NCBI RefSeq assembly: GCF_004135285.1
Contig: NZ_CP035494.1
Location: 744,001 to 808,000, forward strand
Source: Microbacterium protaetiae
GTDB lineage: Bacteria; Actinomycetota; Actinomycetes; Actinomycetales; Microbacteriaceae
Direction of reading: 5' to 3'
DNA length: 64,000 bases
This document shows, piece after piece, positions 1 through 9,059 of the stretch (the stretch's first letter is position 1; each line of letters starts with the position of its first letter). Position numbers and translations under genes: made by a program. Below the pieces are notes generated by a model that saw only the letters and a program-made list of their open reading frames with translations, was not told the origin of the DNA and did no database searches.

Positions 1-806
1 TGCCGAAGCCGAAGTCGCACCAGGGGCGCATAGCGTTCGTCACGGGTGCGGCATCGGGCATCGGCAAGGCCATCGCGACGCGCCTGGCCCGCGAGGGCGC
101 CTGCGTCGTGGTCGCCGACCTCGACCTAGCCACGGCCCAGGCGGCTGCGGCCGAGCTGGGTTCCACCGACGTCGCCATCGGCGTGGCCGCGAACGTGGCC
201 GACGCCGACGGCGTGCAGGCCGCGATCGACGCCACCCTGCTTGCGTTCGGCGGCATCGACCTGGTCGTGAACAATGCCGGGCTCTCGCTGTCGAAGCCGC
301 TGCTGGAGACCACCGAGAAGGACTGGGATCTGCAGCACGACGTCATGGCGAAGGGTTCGTTCCTTGTCTCGCGCGCGGCCGCGAAGCCGCTCATCGAGCA
401 GGGCATGGGCGGCGACGTGATCTACATCTCGTCGAAGAACAGCGTGTTCGCCGGCCCGAACAACATCGCCTATTCGGCGACCAAGGCCGACCAGGCGCAC
501 CAGGTGCGGCTGCTGGCGGTCGAGCTCGGCGAGTACGGCGTGCGGGTCAACGGCATCAACCCCGACGGGGTCGTGCGCGGCTCGGGCATCTTCGCCGGCG
601 GTTGGGGCGCGCAGCGCGCGGCGACCTATGGCGTGAAAGAAGAGGACCTCGGCCAGTTCTACGCGAACCGCACGATCCTCAAGCGCGAGGTGGTGCCTTC
701 CAACGTCGCTGACGCCGTGTATGTGCTGACCGGCCCCGAGCTCTCGCGAACGACCGGGCTGCACATCCCCGTCGACTCGGGCGTGGCCGCCGCGTTCCTG
801 CGATGA
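1..806 (+). CDS. Short-chain dehydrogenase domain, C-terminal part of a probable rhamnulose-1-phosphate aldolase/dehydrogenase (partial)
   Basis: The reading frame is open from the window edge (first complete codon at base 3), so the 5' part lies outside. The visible part is a full Rossmann SDR domain: nucleotide-binding motif VTGAASGIGKA at the start, VNNAG in the middle, and the YSATK form of the catalytic YxxxK. The stop overlaps the rhaB start by 4 bases (ATGA), so the two genes are translationally coupled. In actinobacteria rhaB often follows a fused class II aldolase/SDR that cleaves rhamnulose-1-phosphate to dihydroxyacetone phosphate and lactaldehyde and oxidises the lactaldehyde. That fusion is inferred from context, because the aldolase half is not visible. 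A stand-alone SDR is the alternative. Confidence 0.8.
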   Translation, partial: PKPKSHQGRIAFVTGAASGIGKAIATRLAREGACVVVADLDLATAQAAAAELGSTDVAIGVAANVADADGVQAAIDATLLAFGGIDLVVNNAGLSLSKPLLETTEKDWDLQHDVMAKGSFLVSRAAAKPLIEQGMGGDVIYISSKNSVFAGPNNIAYSATKADQAHQVRLLAVELGEYGVRVNGINPDGVVRGSGIFAGGWGAQRAATYGVKEEDLGQFYANRTILKREVVPSNVADAVYVLTGPELSRTTGLHIPVDSGVAAAFLR

Positions 807-2212
807 GCGTGGGCGATCTCGCCGCTATCGACCTGGGCGCCACGAGCGGACGGGTCATCGTCGGCCGCGTCGGCGCCGATGTGCTCGAGGCATCCCAGGT
901 CGCGCGATTCGTGAACACCCCGGTGCACGCCGGCGACGGCCTGCACTGGGATGTGCTTGCGCTGTACGGCGGCGCCGTCGATGGGCTGCGCAAGGCGTTG
1001 CGCACGCACCCCGAGATCGCCTCCATCGGCGTGGACGCGTGGGCGGTCGACTACGCGCTGCTGCGCGAGGGACGCATGCTCGGCAACCCGTTCCACTACC
1101 GCGACGAGCGGTGCGAACGCGGCGTCGCGAAGGTACACGAGCGGATGCCGCATCCCGAACTGTTCGCTCGCAACGGGCTGCAGTTCCTGCCGTTCAACAC
1201 GCTCTACCAGTTCGCCGCCGAAGACCCGGCGGTGCTCCGGGTCGCCGACACGGCGCTGCTGATCCCCGACCTGGTCGCGTATTGGCTCACCGGTCGCGCG
1301 GTCGCCGAACGCACAAACGCGTCGACCACCGGCCTGCTGCGGGGCGGCGAATGGGACGACGAACTCATCGGCGGGCTGGGGTTTCCGCGCGGCATCCTGC
1401 CCGAGCTGGTCTCACCCGGGGACCGGATCGGGATGCTGCGCCCCGACGTGGCCGCCGCTCTCGGCGCGGGTTCGGGCCTGCCCGTGACCGCGGTGGGCAC
1501 GCACGACACAGCATCGGCCGTTGTGGCGGTGCCCATGCAGGCCGAGCACGCCGCGTACATCTCGTGCGGCACGTGGGGGCTGGTGGGCGTCGAAGTACCC
1601 TCTCCCGTGCTGACGCCCGATGCGCTCGCGGCGAACTTCACGAACGAGGGCGGCGTCGACGGCCGCATCCGACTGCTGCACAATGTCATGGGCCTGTGGG
1701 TGCTCAGCGAGACGGTGCGCGGCTGGGAGCGCGACGGTCACGCCGTCGATCTGCCGGCGCTGCTGGCTGCTGCGGCCGCCATCGACACCGCGCCGGTGTT
1801 CGACATCGAGGATCCGCGCTTTCTGCCGCCCGGCGACATGCCCGCGCGCATCGACGCGTGGTGCGCCGAGCACGATATCGCCGCGCCCCAAACGCGAGCC
1901 GAGTACGCCCGGTCGATCGTCGAGTCGCTCGCACTGGCATTCACCGACGCTGTGGCTGCGGCATCCCGAATCTCGGGCGTCGAGGTGCGCACCATCCACA
2001 TCGTCGGCGGCGGGGCGCTGAACGAGCTGCTCTGCCAGCGCACGGCCGACCGCGCGGGGCTGCCGGTGCTCGCGGGGCCTGTCGAGGCCACAGCCCTCGG
2101 CAATCTGCTCGTCCAGGCCCGGGCGGCCGGGTTCGTCAGTGGGTCGCTCGAAGCGCTGCGCGACCTCGTCGCCCGCACGCACGCGCCGCGTCGGTTCGCG
2201 CCGCGCAGCTGA
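803..2212 (+). CDS. rhaB: Rhamnulokinase
   Basis: A 469-residue FGGY-family sugar kinase that phosphorylates L-rhamnulose to L-rhamnulose-1-phosphate in the cytoplasm. The N-terminus has the ATPase-fold phosphate loop DLGATSGR. The middle has GTHDTASAV and CGTWGLVG, and the C-terminal lobe has the adenosine motif IVGGGALNELLCQRTADRAG. Length and motif order match RhaB better than xylulokinase or glycerol kinase. The ATG overlaps the stop of the preceding dehydrogenase, so it is the distal gene of a rhamnose operon that extends beyond the left edge. No further rhamnose gene follows; the next gene is convergent. Confidence 0.9.
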   Translation: MSVGDLAAIDLGATSGRVIVGRVGADVLEASQVARFVNTPVHAGDGLHWDVLALYGGAVDGLRKALRTHPEIASIGVDAWAVDYALLREGRMLGNPFHYRDERCERGVAKVHERMPHPELFARNGLQFLPFNTLYQFAAEDPAVLRVADTALLIPDLVAYWLTGRAVAERTNASTTGLLRGGEWDDELIGGLGFPRGILPELVSPGDRIGMLRPDVAAALGAGSGLPVTAVGTHDTASAVVAVPMQAEHAAYISCGTWGLVGVEVPSPVLTPDALAANFTNEGGVDGRIRLLHNVMGLWVLSETVRGWERDGHAVDLPALLAAAAAIDTAPVFDIEDPRFLPPGDMPARIDAWCAEHDIAAPQTRAEYARSIVESLALAFTDAVAAASRISGVEVRTIHIVGGGALNELLCQRTADRAGLPVLAGPVEATALGNLLVQARAAGFVSGSLEALRDLVARTHAPRRFAPRS

Positions 2213-2248
2213 CACCGGCTCCCGGCTGCGTGCGCCCGTCAGAGCCCG

Positions 2249-3430
2249 TCAGAGCGCGTCGAGCGCGTCGAACAGCCCGATCCGCCACCACGCGAAGTCG
2301 TGCCCACCGGTGTACACGCGCAGCGCGGCATCGCCCCCGGCGCGCCGGGCCGCCGCGGTGAAGGCCTCGGCCGCCGGCAGCAACGCGGGTTCCTCGGTGC
2401 CGGCCTGCACCAGAAACCGCCCCTGGATCCGCGATCCGGCCAGCGAACGCACCAGGTCGCCGACCTGCCCCGCTGGTGGCCGCAGCGACTGCCCGGCGCG
2501 GTGAGGGAACGACCCCGACTGCACGATGGCAGTGCCGGCAATGTCGGGGCGCAGGCACACCGTGAGCGCAGCGGCGAGCCCACCGAGGCTCTGACCGGCC
2601 ACAACGGTGCGCGCGGCATCCCATCCGCCGATGACGGCGGCGACAGCAGGCACGACCTCATCGAGCAGGTGCGGCAGCAGCCGCTCCGGGTCGGGAAGCA
2701 GCTGCGCACGCCGAGCGAGCGAACCCGAGGGCACCAGCACGGTCGTCGGCCCGCCCACGCGCACCAGCGCCGCGGCGATGCCGAGCTGCTCCCACCATTC
2801 GCCGTCGAACAGCATCAGCACCCGTGACGGGTCGCCATGCACCACGGTGGCCGCGTGCTCGGACAGGTGCACGGTGCTCAGCGGCGGCTCGTCGACTGCC
2901 GCGGCATCCCAGGCAGGGTGCCGCGGCGCGCGCGGCATCGTGAGCACCGACGACATCGTCCCCAGCGGATTGGGGATCGTGTCGGGGTTGCGCGGGTCGG
3001 TGCGCCCGAGCTCGTGGATGCGCCGCCATCCTTCCCGCGTGCGCCCCGCGTCGCGCGGCAGTGACGCGTCGGCGGCGAACCGGTAGCTGACCCGCAGATC
3101 CGCCGGCAGCAGATAGGTGAGCGCGTGCCGGCCGCCGGCGACCGGTTCCATCAGCGCCGGCACGATGTTCTCTCGGTGAGCATCGGTCACGCCGTTGAGG
3201 TGGACCATCACCTCGTGTCCGGCAACGGCCTCGGCGACGAAAGTGACCGGGTGCAGCATCCGCCCGTCTTGTTCGATCGGCTCGCCGATGACCGGCCACG
3301 ACGCGCTGATCCGATCGGGATGGATGCCGCGGCGCAGCCGCTCGTGCGCGGCGGCATCGGAGCGGATCGGGCCGCCTGCCGCATCCCGCGGCACGCCGTG
3401 GGGCTCGGCGTCGTCGACTGCGGTCGGCAT
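2249..3430 (-). CDS. Alpha/beta-hydrolase esterase, enterochelin esterase (Fes)-like
   Basis: A 393-residue cytoplasmic-looking protein. The N-terminal third (residues about 30-170) resembles the Fes N-terminal beta-sandwich domain. The C-terminal part is an alpha/beta hydrolase with nucleophile elbow GQSLGG near residue 275 and a likely catalytic His in GGHDFAWW near the C-terminus. I chose the ATG at 3430 because GGAGGAG sits just upstream; the in-frame ATG at 3442 lies inside that ribosome site. Fes enzymes open catecholate siderophore trilactones, but no siderophore gene is visible here, so the substrate is open. It is divergent from the MATE gene. Confidence 0.75.
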   Translation of the reverse strand: MPTAVDDAEPHGVPRDAAGGPIRSDAAAHERLRRGIHPDRISASWPVIGEPIEQDGRMLHPVTFVAEAVAGHEVMVHLNGVTDAHRENIVPALMEPVAGGRHALTYLLPADLRVSYRFAADASLPRDAGRTREGWRRIHELGRTDPRNPDTIPNPLGTMSSVLTMPRAPRHPAWDAAAVDEPPLSTVHLSEHAATVVHGDPSRVLMLFDGEWWEQLGIAAALVRVGGPTTVLVPSGSLARRAQLLPDPERLLPHLLDEVVPAVAAVIGGWDAARTVVAGQSLGGLAAALTVCLRPDIAGTAIVQSGSFPHRAGQSLRPPAGQVGDLVRSLAGSRIQGRFLVQAGTEEPALLPAAEAFTAAARRAGGDAALRVYTGGHDFAWWRIGLFDALDAL

Positions 3431-3633
3431 TGTCTCCTCCATCGGTGACGTCCGTTCGGCCGTCACCACCAGGTTAGGTCGGCGCGTGACGCGCGGCGCA
3501 CGACGCGTGACACGCGCGGCGCGAGGGCGTCCTGCCAGACTTCTCCGAAACGATTCGATAGACTTCCTCTTCAGGCGACCGTGCACCGGTCGCCTTCCGT
3601 CTTCCCTCCCCACACTTCTCGCCGAGAGCTCTT
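3431..3633. promoter_or_regulatory. Divergent leader region with two hairpins and a GC-rich direct repeat
   Basis: This 203-base gap between the esterase (leftward) and the MATE gene (rightward) holds three structures. A 7-bp stem GGTGACG/CGTCACC lies at 3444-3467, next to the esterase ribosome site. A near-direct repeat of about 18 bases, GCGTGACGCGCGGCGC and GCGTGACACGCGCGGCGC, lies at about 3484-3522. A perfect 9-bp hairpin AGGCGACCG/CGGTCGCCT with loop TGCAC lies at 3573-3595, in the MATE 5' leader. I recognise no named riboswitch. The last hairpin could be an attenuator or a protein-binding site. Confidence 0.4.
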
Positions 3634-5112
3634 ATGGCCACCACTCTCACCACGGGTCGCCCGTGGCGCGTCATTCTGCTGTTCGCCGTGCCATTGCTGA
3701 TCGGCAACGTCGTGCAGCAGCTCTACCAGTTCGCCGACACGATAGTGGTCGGTCGCCACCTCGGGGTGGATGCGCTGGCCGCGGTCGGGGCGACCGGTAG
3801 CCTGCTGTTCCTGCTGCTCGGCTTCGCGTGGGGCATGACCAGTGGGTTCGCCATTCCCACCGCGCAGGCGTTCGGCGCCCGCGACTATGCGCGCGTGCGC
3901 CGGTCGGTGGCCTCCGGCGCGATCCTCACCGGAATCACGACGGTCGTCATCACGGTCGTCGCCCCGTTGATAGCGCGCCCGGTGCTGCAGCTGCTGCAGA
4001 CGCCGTCGGTGCTGCTGGATCAGGCGACGGTGTTCACCCAGGTGAGCTTCCTGGGTGCGGGCGCGACGATGTTCTTCAATTTCTTCGCCGCCATCATCCG
4101 TGCAATCGGCGACTCGCGCACCCCGCTGGTGTTCCTCACGGTGGCGTGCGGACTGAACGTCGTGCTCGTGCTGCTGTTCGTCGGCGTACTCGAGTTCGGC
4201 GTGGCAGGGGCAGCCCTGGCCACGGTCGTCTCGCAGGCGGTCTCGGTGCTGCTGTGCCTGGAGTACGTGCGCCGCCGCGTGCCGGTGCTGCACGTGCACC
4301 GGGGTGACTGGCGGGTCTCGCGGGGCGACCTCGCACTGCACCTGCGCCTGGGCCTGCCGATGGGCTTTCAGGCCTCGATCATTGCGATCGGCACCCTGAC
4401 GGTGCAGGTCGCGTTGAATCGGCTGGGCGCCGATGCCGTCGCCGCCTACACGACGGCGTCGCGCGTCGACAGCATCGCGGTCGCCTTCTTGCAGTCTCTG
4501 GGGCTTGCCGTCTCGATGTACGCCGCCCAGAACCTGGGCGGACGCCGCCCCGACCGCATCCGCCGTGGTGTGGTGCAGGCCACCGGAATGGCCATCGTCA
4601 TCTCGCTCGCCCTCGGCGCTCTGCTGATCGGGTTCGGCACCCAGATGGTGCGCATCTTCATCGGCTCGGGCTCTGACGAGGTGGTCCATCTCGCACATCT
4701 CATGCTCATCGTGAACGGGGTGAGCTACTGCGCACTGGGCGTGCTGTTCGTGCTGCGGGGTGCCCTGCAGGGCATCGGACACACCTTCATTCCCACCGCG
4801 ACCGGGGTCATCGAGCTGGTCATGCGCGTGGCCGCCGCTATTGTGCTCGGCGCACTGATGGGGTATGTCGGGGTGGTCATGAGCAACCCGCTGGCCTGGC
4901 TGGGCGCGGCGGCGCTGCTGATCCCCGCGTATGTACGCGAGCATCGTCGCCTCGCGAAGCTGCCGGTGGCCCCCGAACTGGCCACCGAGACCAGCGCGAT
5001 CGCCGTGATCGGCCCCACCGATGGGTCGATGGTCGTCGACGCGGTCATCACGCAGCCGGTGCCTGTGGTGGCCCGGCGGCGCCTGCGACGCAAGGTGGGC
5101 GCCGGGCGCTGA
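3634..5112 (+). CDS. MATE family multidrug/metabolite efflux transporter
   Basis: A 492-residue integral membrane protein with about twelve hydrophobic segments. The N-terminal signature (RVILLFAVPLLIGNVVQQLYQFADTIVVG, given here only by its landmarks LIGNVVQQLYQ and ADTIVVG) and the repeat half around LGLPMGFQASI are typical of the DinF/NorM-like MATE fold. Family members export cationic drugs or metabolites using a Na+ or H+ gradient. The last 50 residues form a basic cytoplasmic tail. The ATG at 3634 has only a weak AG-rich ribosome site. A hairpin downstream (5120-5148) probably terminates it. The substrate cannot be read from sequence. Confidence 0.88.
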   Translation: MATTLTTGRPWRVILLFAVPLLIGNVVQQLYQFADTIVVGRHLGVDALAAVGATGSLLFLLLGFAWGMTSGFAIPTAQAFGARDYARVRRSVASGAILTGITTVVITVVAPLIARPVLQLLQTPSVLLDQATVFTQVSFLGAGATMFFNFFAAIIRAIGDSRTPLVFLTVACGLNVVLVLLFVGVLEFGVAGAALATVVSQAVSVLLCLEYVRRRVPVLHVHRGDWRVSRGDLALHLRLGLPMGFQASIIAIGTLTVQVALNRLGADAVAAYTTASRVDSIAVAFLQSLGLAVSMYAAQNLGGRRPDRIRRGVVQATGMAIVISLALGALLIGFGTQMVRIFIGSGSDEVVHLAHLMLIVNGVSYCALGVLFVLRGALQGIGHTFIPTATGVIELVMRVAAAIVLGALMGYVGVVMSNPLAWLGAAALLIPAYVREHRRLAKLPVAPELATETSAIAVIGPTDGSMVVDAVITQPVPVVARRRLRRKVGAGR

Positions 5113-5119
5113 GCGGTTC

Positions 5120-5148
5120 GGGATGCCGCGACCGACCGCGGGCATCCC
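5120..5148 (+). terminator. Hairpin after the MATE gene
   Basis: GGGATGCC at 5120-5127 pairs with GGCATCCC at 5141-5148, and the stem continues inward through GCG/CGC with one bulged G. It starts 8 bases after the MATE stop. No T-tract follows, which is usual for high-GC actinobacterial terminators. The arms are built from the GGATGCC/GGCATCC heptamer that is abundant across the window. Confidence 0.5.
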
Positions 5149-5178
5149 GTCACCCGCTCGCAGACGTATGCTCACTTC

Positions 5179-6717
5179 GTGGGCGGCTCGACGGCGTGGC
5201 GTGCGTTCCTGGCAGGAATCGCGGCCGTCGTGCTGGGCGCGGGGATCGGCGAACTCGCCGCCGCGGCCTTCGCGCCGGCATCCAGCCCCCTCGCTGCCAT
5301 CGGCGACGTGCTCATCGATCTCGCCCCGCCCTGGGCGAAAGAGTGGGCCATCGGCCTGTTCGGCACGTCGGACAAGCTCGCCCTGTTGATCGCGATCGCC
5401 CTTGTGCTGCTTGCCGTCGCGGGCGCACTCGGGCTGCTGGAAGCGCGCTTTGCGCGCATCGGGGTACTCCTGTGCGCGGCGCTGGGCATCGTGGGCATCG
5501 CCGCAGCATCGTCGCGAGCGGATGCCACGGGTCTCGCGTGGGCACCCTCGGCAGTCGCCGGCGCCGCGGCAGCATTCACGATCGGCCCCCTCGTGCGGCG
5601 CGCGGGGGCGGCACCCGGTGAGCCGGCAGCGCAGGATGGCGCCGCCGGCATGGACAGGCGGCGCTTCTTCGCCTGGGCGGGGGCGGCCACCGTGATCGGC
5701 GTGGCGGCGGCGGTCGGCGGCTCGCTCCTGCAGACCGGGGCACGCACCGTCACGGCCGCGCGCCGTGCGCTGCACCTGCCCGTGCCCGCACGAGCGGCAG
5801 CGCCGATTCCCCCCGGCGCCGAGCTGCGCGTTCCCGGTCTGGCGCCGCTGGTCACCCCCAACGAGCGCTTCTACCGGATCGACACGGCCCTGCTGGTGCC
5901 GCAGGTCGACCCTGCGCAGTGGTCGCTGCGCATACATGGCATGGTCGATCACGAGGTGACACTGACCTGGGCGCAGTTGCTCGCGCTGCCGCTTCAAGAG
6001 AGCTACACGACCCTCGCCTGTGTGTCGAACGAGGTCGGCGGCGAGCTCATCGGCAACGCGAAGTGGCTGGGGTACCCGATTCGACATCTGCTGGCGCAGG
6101 CGGGCCCGCATGCCGATGCCGACATGGTGCTGTCGCGCTCTGCCGACGGCTTCACGGCGGGCACGCCGCTCGAGGTGCTCACCGACCAGCGCGATGCTGT
6201 TCTCGCCGTCGGCATGAACGACGAGCCGCTGCCGCTCGAACACGGGTTTCCGGTGCGCATGGTCGTGCCGGGGCTGTACGGTTACGTGTCGGCGACCAAG
6301 TGGGTGGTTGACCTTGAGGTCACCCGGTTCGACCGCGCCACCGGATACTGGACCACGCAGGGATGGGCGCCGCGCGGGCCCATCAAGCTCGAGTCGCGCA
6401 TCGACGTGCCCGGCGCCGTCGACACCGTCGCCGCCGGTCCGACCGTGATCGCCGGCGTGGCCTGGCAGCAGCACGTCGGGGTGTCGCGCGTCGAGGTCTC
6501 GATCGACGATGGGGCGTGGCAGACAGCCGAGCTCGCCTCGGCGATCTCCGACGACACCTGGGTGCAGTGGCGCCTCCCCTGGACGGCGACCTCCGGTCAC
6601 CATGTCATCCGCTGCCGGGCGACCAGCCGCTCCGGGCAGGTGCAGACCGCGCGGCAGGCGCCGCCGGCGCCCGACGGTGCCACCGGATGGCCGCAAGTCA
6701 CCGTGCAGGTGCCGTGA
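5179..6717 (+). CDS. Membrane-anchored molybdopterin-dependent oxidoreductase (sulfite oxidase/YedY fold)
   Basis: A 512-residue protein. Residues about 8-150 contain four hydrophobic segments, followed by MDRRRFFAWAGAA, which looks like a twin-arginine-type segment before another hydrophobic stretch. The extracytoplasmic part (about 200-430) is a sulfite-oxidase-like molybdopterin domain with the probable Mo-ligating Cys in TTLACVSNEVGG near residue 281 and GLYGYVSATKWV further on. A C-terminal Ig-like dimerisation domain follows (SRVEVSIDDGAW). The start is the GTG at 5179. The family oxidises or reduces S- or N-oxides at the membrane; the substrate is unknown here. Confidence 0.85.
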   Translation: MGGSTAWRAFLAGIAAVVLGAGIGELAAAAFAPASSPLAAIGDVLIDLAPPWAKEWAIGLFGTSDKLALLIAIALVLLAVAGALGLLEARFARIGVLLCAALGIVGIAAASSRADATGLAWAPSAVAGAAAAFTIGPLVRRAGAAPGEPAAQDGAAGMDRRRFFAWAGAATVIGVAAAVGGSLLQTGARTVTAARRALHLPVPARAAAPIPPGAELRVPGLAPLVTPNERFYRIDTALLVPQVDPAQWSLRIHGMVDHEVTLTWAQLLALPLQESYTTLACVSNEVGGELIGNAKWLGYPIRHLLAQAGPHADADMVLSRSADGFTAGTPLEVLTDQRDAVLAVGMNDEPLPLEHGFPVRMVVPGLYGYVSATKWVVDLEVTRFDRATGYWTTQGWAPRGPIKLESRIDVPGAVDTVAAGPTVIAGVAWQQHVGVSRVEVSIDDGAWQTAELASAISDDTWVQWRLPWTATSGHHVIRCRATSRSGQVQTARQAPPAPDGATGWPQVTVQVP

Positions 6718-6750
6718 GCGCACCGCCGGGCCGCGGCATCCCGCCCGCTG

Positions 6751-7974
6751 TCAGCCTTCGAGCACGACCTTCAGCTGTTCGATGGCCCAGTCCAGCTCGG
6801 TCGCACGGATCACCAGCGGCGGAGCGATGCGGATCGTCTGGCCGTGCGTGTCCTTCACGAGCACGCCGCGAGAGAGCAGTCGCTCGGCGACCTCGCGACC
6901 GGTTCCGATCTGCGGGTCGATGTCGACGCCTGCCCACAGCCCGGCCACGCGCACCTCGGTGACGCCGTGTGTGACCAGCTCGTCGAGCCTGGTCTTCAGG
7001 TGTGCACCCAGCGCCGTCGCGCGCTGCTGGAACTCCCCCGCCTCGAGCATCTCGACCACGCGCAGGCCGACCGCCGCGGCCAGCGGGTTTCCGCCGAACG
7101 TCGAGCCGTGCTCACCCGGTCGGATCACACCGAGAACCTCGCGATCGGCGGCCACGGCCGAGACCGGCACGATGCCGCCACCCAGCGCCTTGCCCAGCAG
7201 ATAGATGTCGGGCACCACGTCTTCTCGGTCGCAGGCGAAGGTCGTGCCGACCCGCCCCAGCCCCGACTGGATCTCGTCGGCGATGAACAGCACGTTGTGA
7301 CGCGTGCAGATCTCGCGCACCTCGCGCAGATAGCCCTCGGGCGGAATGATCACGCCGGCCTCGCCCTGAATCGGCTCGATCAGCACGGCAGCCGTCTCGG
7401 GCGTGATCGCCGCCTCGATGGCGGCGGCGTCACCGTACGGCACCGAGACGAACCCCGGGGTGAAGGGGCCGAACCCGTCACGCGCGGTCGCATCGTCGCT
7501 GAACCCGACGATCGTGGTGGTGCGGCCGTGGAAGTTGCCGTTCGCGACCACGACGGTCGCGGCATCCACCCCCACACCCTTGACCCGGTAAGCCCACGCG
7601 CGCGCGACCTTGATGCCGGTCTCGACAGCTTCGGCGCCCGTGTTCATGGGCAGCACGAGGTCTTTGTCGCACAGCGCGGCCAGCGCGGTGGCGAAGGCAC
7701 CGAGCCGGTCGTTGTGGAAGGCGCGGCTGGTGAGAGTGAGCCGGCCGAGCTGCTCGGTGGCGGCGGCGATGAGGGCAGGATGCCGGTGCCCGAAGTTCAG
7801 CGCCGAGTATGCCGAGAGCAGGTCGAGATAGCGCTTGCCTTCGACGTCGGTGACCCACGCACCCTCACCGGTGGCCACGACCACCGGCAAAGGCTCGTAG
7901 TTGTGGGCGAGGTGGTCGTCTTCGGTACGGATGATGCGCACCGCCTTCGTGTCGAGAGTGGGTGCAGCGCTCAT
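6751..7974 (-). CDS. rocD: Ornithine--oxo-acid transaminase
   Basis: A 407-residue class III PLP aminotransferase that converts ornithine and 2-oxoglutarate to glutamate semialdehyde and glutamate. Visible landmarks are NTGAEAVETGIKVARAW, the substrate-binding IADEIQSGLGR, and the PLP lysine in LLGKALGGGIVPVSA. Length and motifs fit RocD rather than N-acetylornithine aminotransferase. It overlaps the upstream DDAH-like gene by 4 bases, so both form one operon. Its product, pyrroline-5-carboxylate, is the substrate of the second half of PutA encoded at 20.3-24.0 kb. Confidence 0.9.
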   Translation of the reverse strand: MSAAPTLDTKAVRIIRTEDDHLAHNYEPLPVVVATGEGAWVTDVEGKRYLDLLSAYSALNFGHRHPALIAAATEQLGRLTLTSRAFHNDRLGAFATALAALCDKDLVLPMNTGAEAVETGIKVARAWAYRVKGVGVDAATVVVANGNFHGRTTTIVGFSDDATARDGFGPFTPGFVSVPYGDAAAIEAAITPETAAVLIEPIQGEAGVIIPPEGYLREVREICTRHNVLFIADEIQSGLGRVGTTFACDREDVVPDIYLLGKALGGGIVPVSAVAADREVLGVIRPGEHGSTFGGNPLAAAVGLRVVEMLEAGEFQQRATALGAHLKTRLDELVTHGVTEVRVAGLWAGVDIDPQIGTGREVAERLLSRGVLVKDTHGQTIRIAPPLVIRATELDWAIEQLKVVLEG

Positions 7975-8861
7975 CGGGTCGCTCCTCGCAGTTCAAGGGT
8001 GCAGCACTTGATCCCGCCACCGCCGCGCAGCAGTTCGGACAGGTCGATGTGCACCGGGTGGTAGCCGCGCTCGCGCAGCTGGGCGTCGTAGCCGGCCGCG
8101 CGCGGCGAGATGAAGACGTTGCGGCCATCGCTGGCCGAGTTCAGTCCGAACACGGCGCCGTCGGCATCGGCGACGCGGATGGCATCGGGAAAGCGCTCCT
8201 CGAGGATTCCGCGACTTGTCGCATCGAAAGCGCCCGGCAGGTAGGCGATGTTGGCCTTGTCGACGCCGTCGGCACCGACCACCGGGTCGAGCACGCTGAT
8301 GGCGGTGTCGAGGTGGTAGAACTCGGGGTTCACCAGGTGCAGCGAGACGACCTCGCGGCCGAAGACGTCGGCGATCTCGCGGTGGCTGTCGATCGACGAG
8401 CGGAATCCGTACCCGGCCAGAATCGTCTCGCCGGCCAGCAGGATGTCGCCCTCGCCCTCTTGCACGGCGACGGGTTCGACGACCTCGAAGCCGTGCGCAG
8501 CGAACCAATCCATGAACGGGCGCTCTTCGCCGCGGCGCTCATCGACGCTGAACTTGACGCCGAGCGCGGTGCCGTCGACGATGAAGCCGCCGTTGGCGGT
8601 GTAGACCATGTCGGGAAGGCCCGCCACCGGGTCGATCAGCTCGACCTCGTGGCCGAGCGAAAGGTACGTGTCGTACAGCGTCTGCCATTGCCGCACCGCC
8701 TTGGCTGTGTCGGTGGGCAGCGCCTTGTGCATCCACGGGTTGATCTCGTAGCTGACCGTGAAGTGCTCCGGTTTGCACATCAGGTATCGCCGGTGCTGCT
8801 GAATACGGGTGGATGCCGCGGCCTGGCCCGCCTCGGGTGCAGCGGTGTTCTGCAGGGACAT
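7971..8861 (-). CDS. Dimethylargininase / arginine dihydrolase-like guanidine-modifying enzyme
   Basis: A 296-residue amidinotransferase-fold enzyme. The catalytic His is in EFYHLDTAISVLD, the nucleophilic Cys is near the C-terminus in GGGGIKCCTLELR, and the substrate acid region is DMVYTANGGFIVDG. Family members act on arginine or methylarginines, giving citrulline, or ornithine in the cyanobacterial arginine dihydrolases. I chose the ATG at 8861 because GAGGAGCG lies 2-9 bases upstream; a GTG at 8873 overlaps that site. Coupling to rocD favours a role feeding arginine into ornithine catabolism. Which chemistry it performs cannot be decided from sequence alone. Confidence 0.82.
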   Translation of the reverse strand: MSLQNTAAPEAGQAAASTRIQQHRRYLMCKPEHFTVSYEINPWMHKALPTDTAKAVRQWQTLYDTYLSLGHEVELIDPVAGLPDMVYTANGGFIVDGTALGVKFSVDERRGEERPFMDWFAAHGFEVVEPVAVQEGEGDILLAGETILAGYGFRSSIDSHREIADVFGREVVSLHLVNPEFYHLDTAISVLDPVVGADGVDKANIAYLPGAFDATSRGILEERFPDAIRVADADGAVFGLNSASDGRNVFISPRAAGYDAQLRERGYHPVHIDLSELLRGGGGIKCCTLELRGATR

Positions 8862-9027
8862 ATCGCTCCTCACTGAGTGTGGTGGCGGACGCTGTCCTGT
8901 GGCCCGGCGGCACTTCGACCCGTCACCGTGAGCGGCTGCGAGGAAGAGGCGTCACGAGCACGCCGCATCCATTCTCTCACTGCCCGCCCGATCCTCGCCC
9001 AGGCTCTGCCCAGCGGGTCGTGTGTCA

Positions 9028-9047
9028 GCACGGCATTCAGTCCGTGC
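9028..9047. promoter_or_regulatory. Possible TetR operator before the divergent regulator
   Basis: GCACGG at 9028-9033 and CCGTGC at 9042-9047 form an inverted repeat with an 8-base centre. It ends 12 bases before the TetR start, in the divergent gap between the arginine operon and its neighbouring regulator. The position suits autoregulation, but the repeat is short and only one copy is visible. Confidence 0.35.
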
Positions 9048-9059
9048 CAGGCTTGACGT

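Noticed and set aside
3571..6723. A 1050-residue open frame on the minus strand.
   Set aside because: It is antisense to the MATE and molybdopterin oxidoreductase genes, is rich in Arg, His, Gly and Asp as expected for GC-rich shadow frames, and has no recognisable domain.
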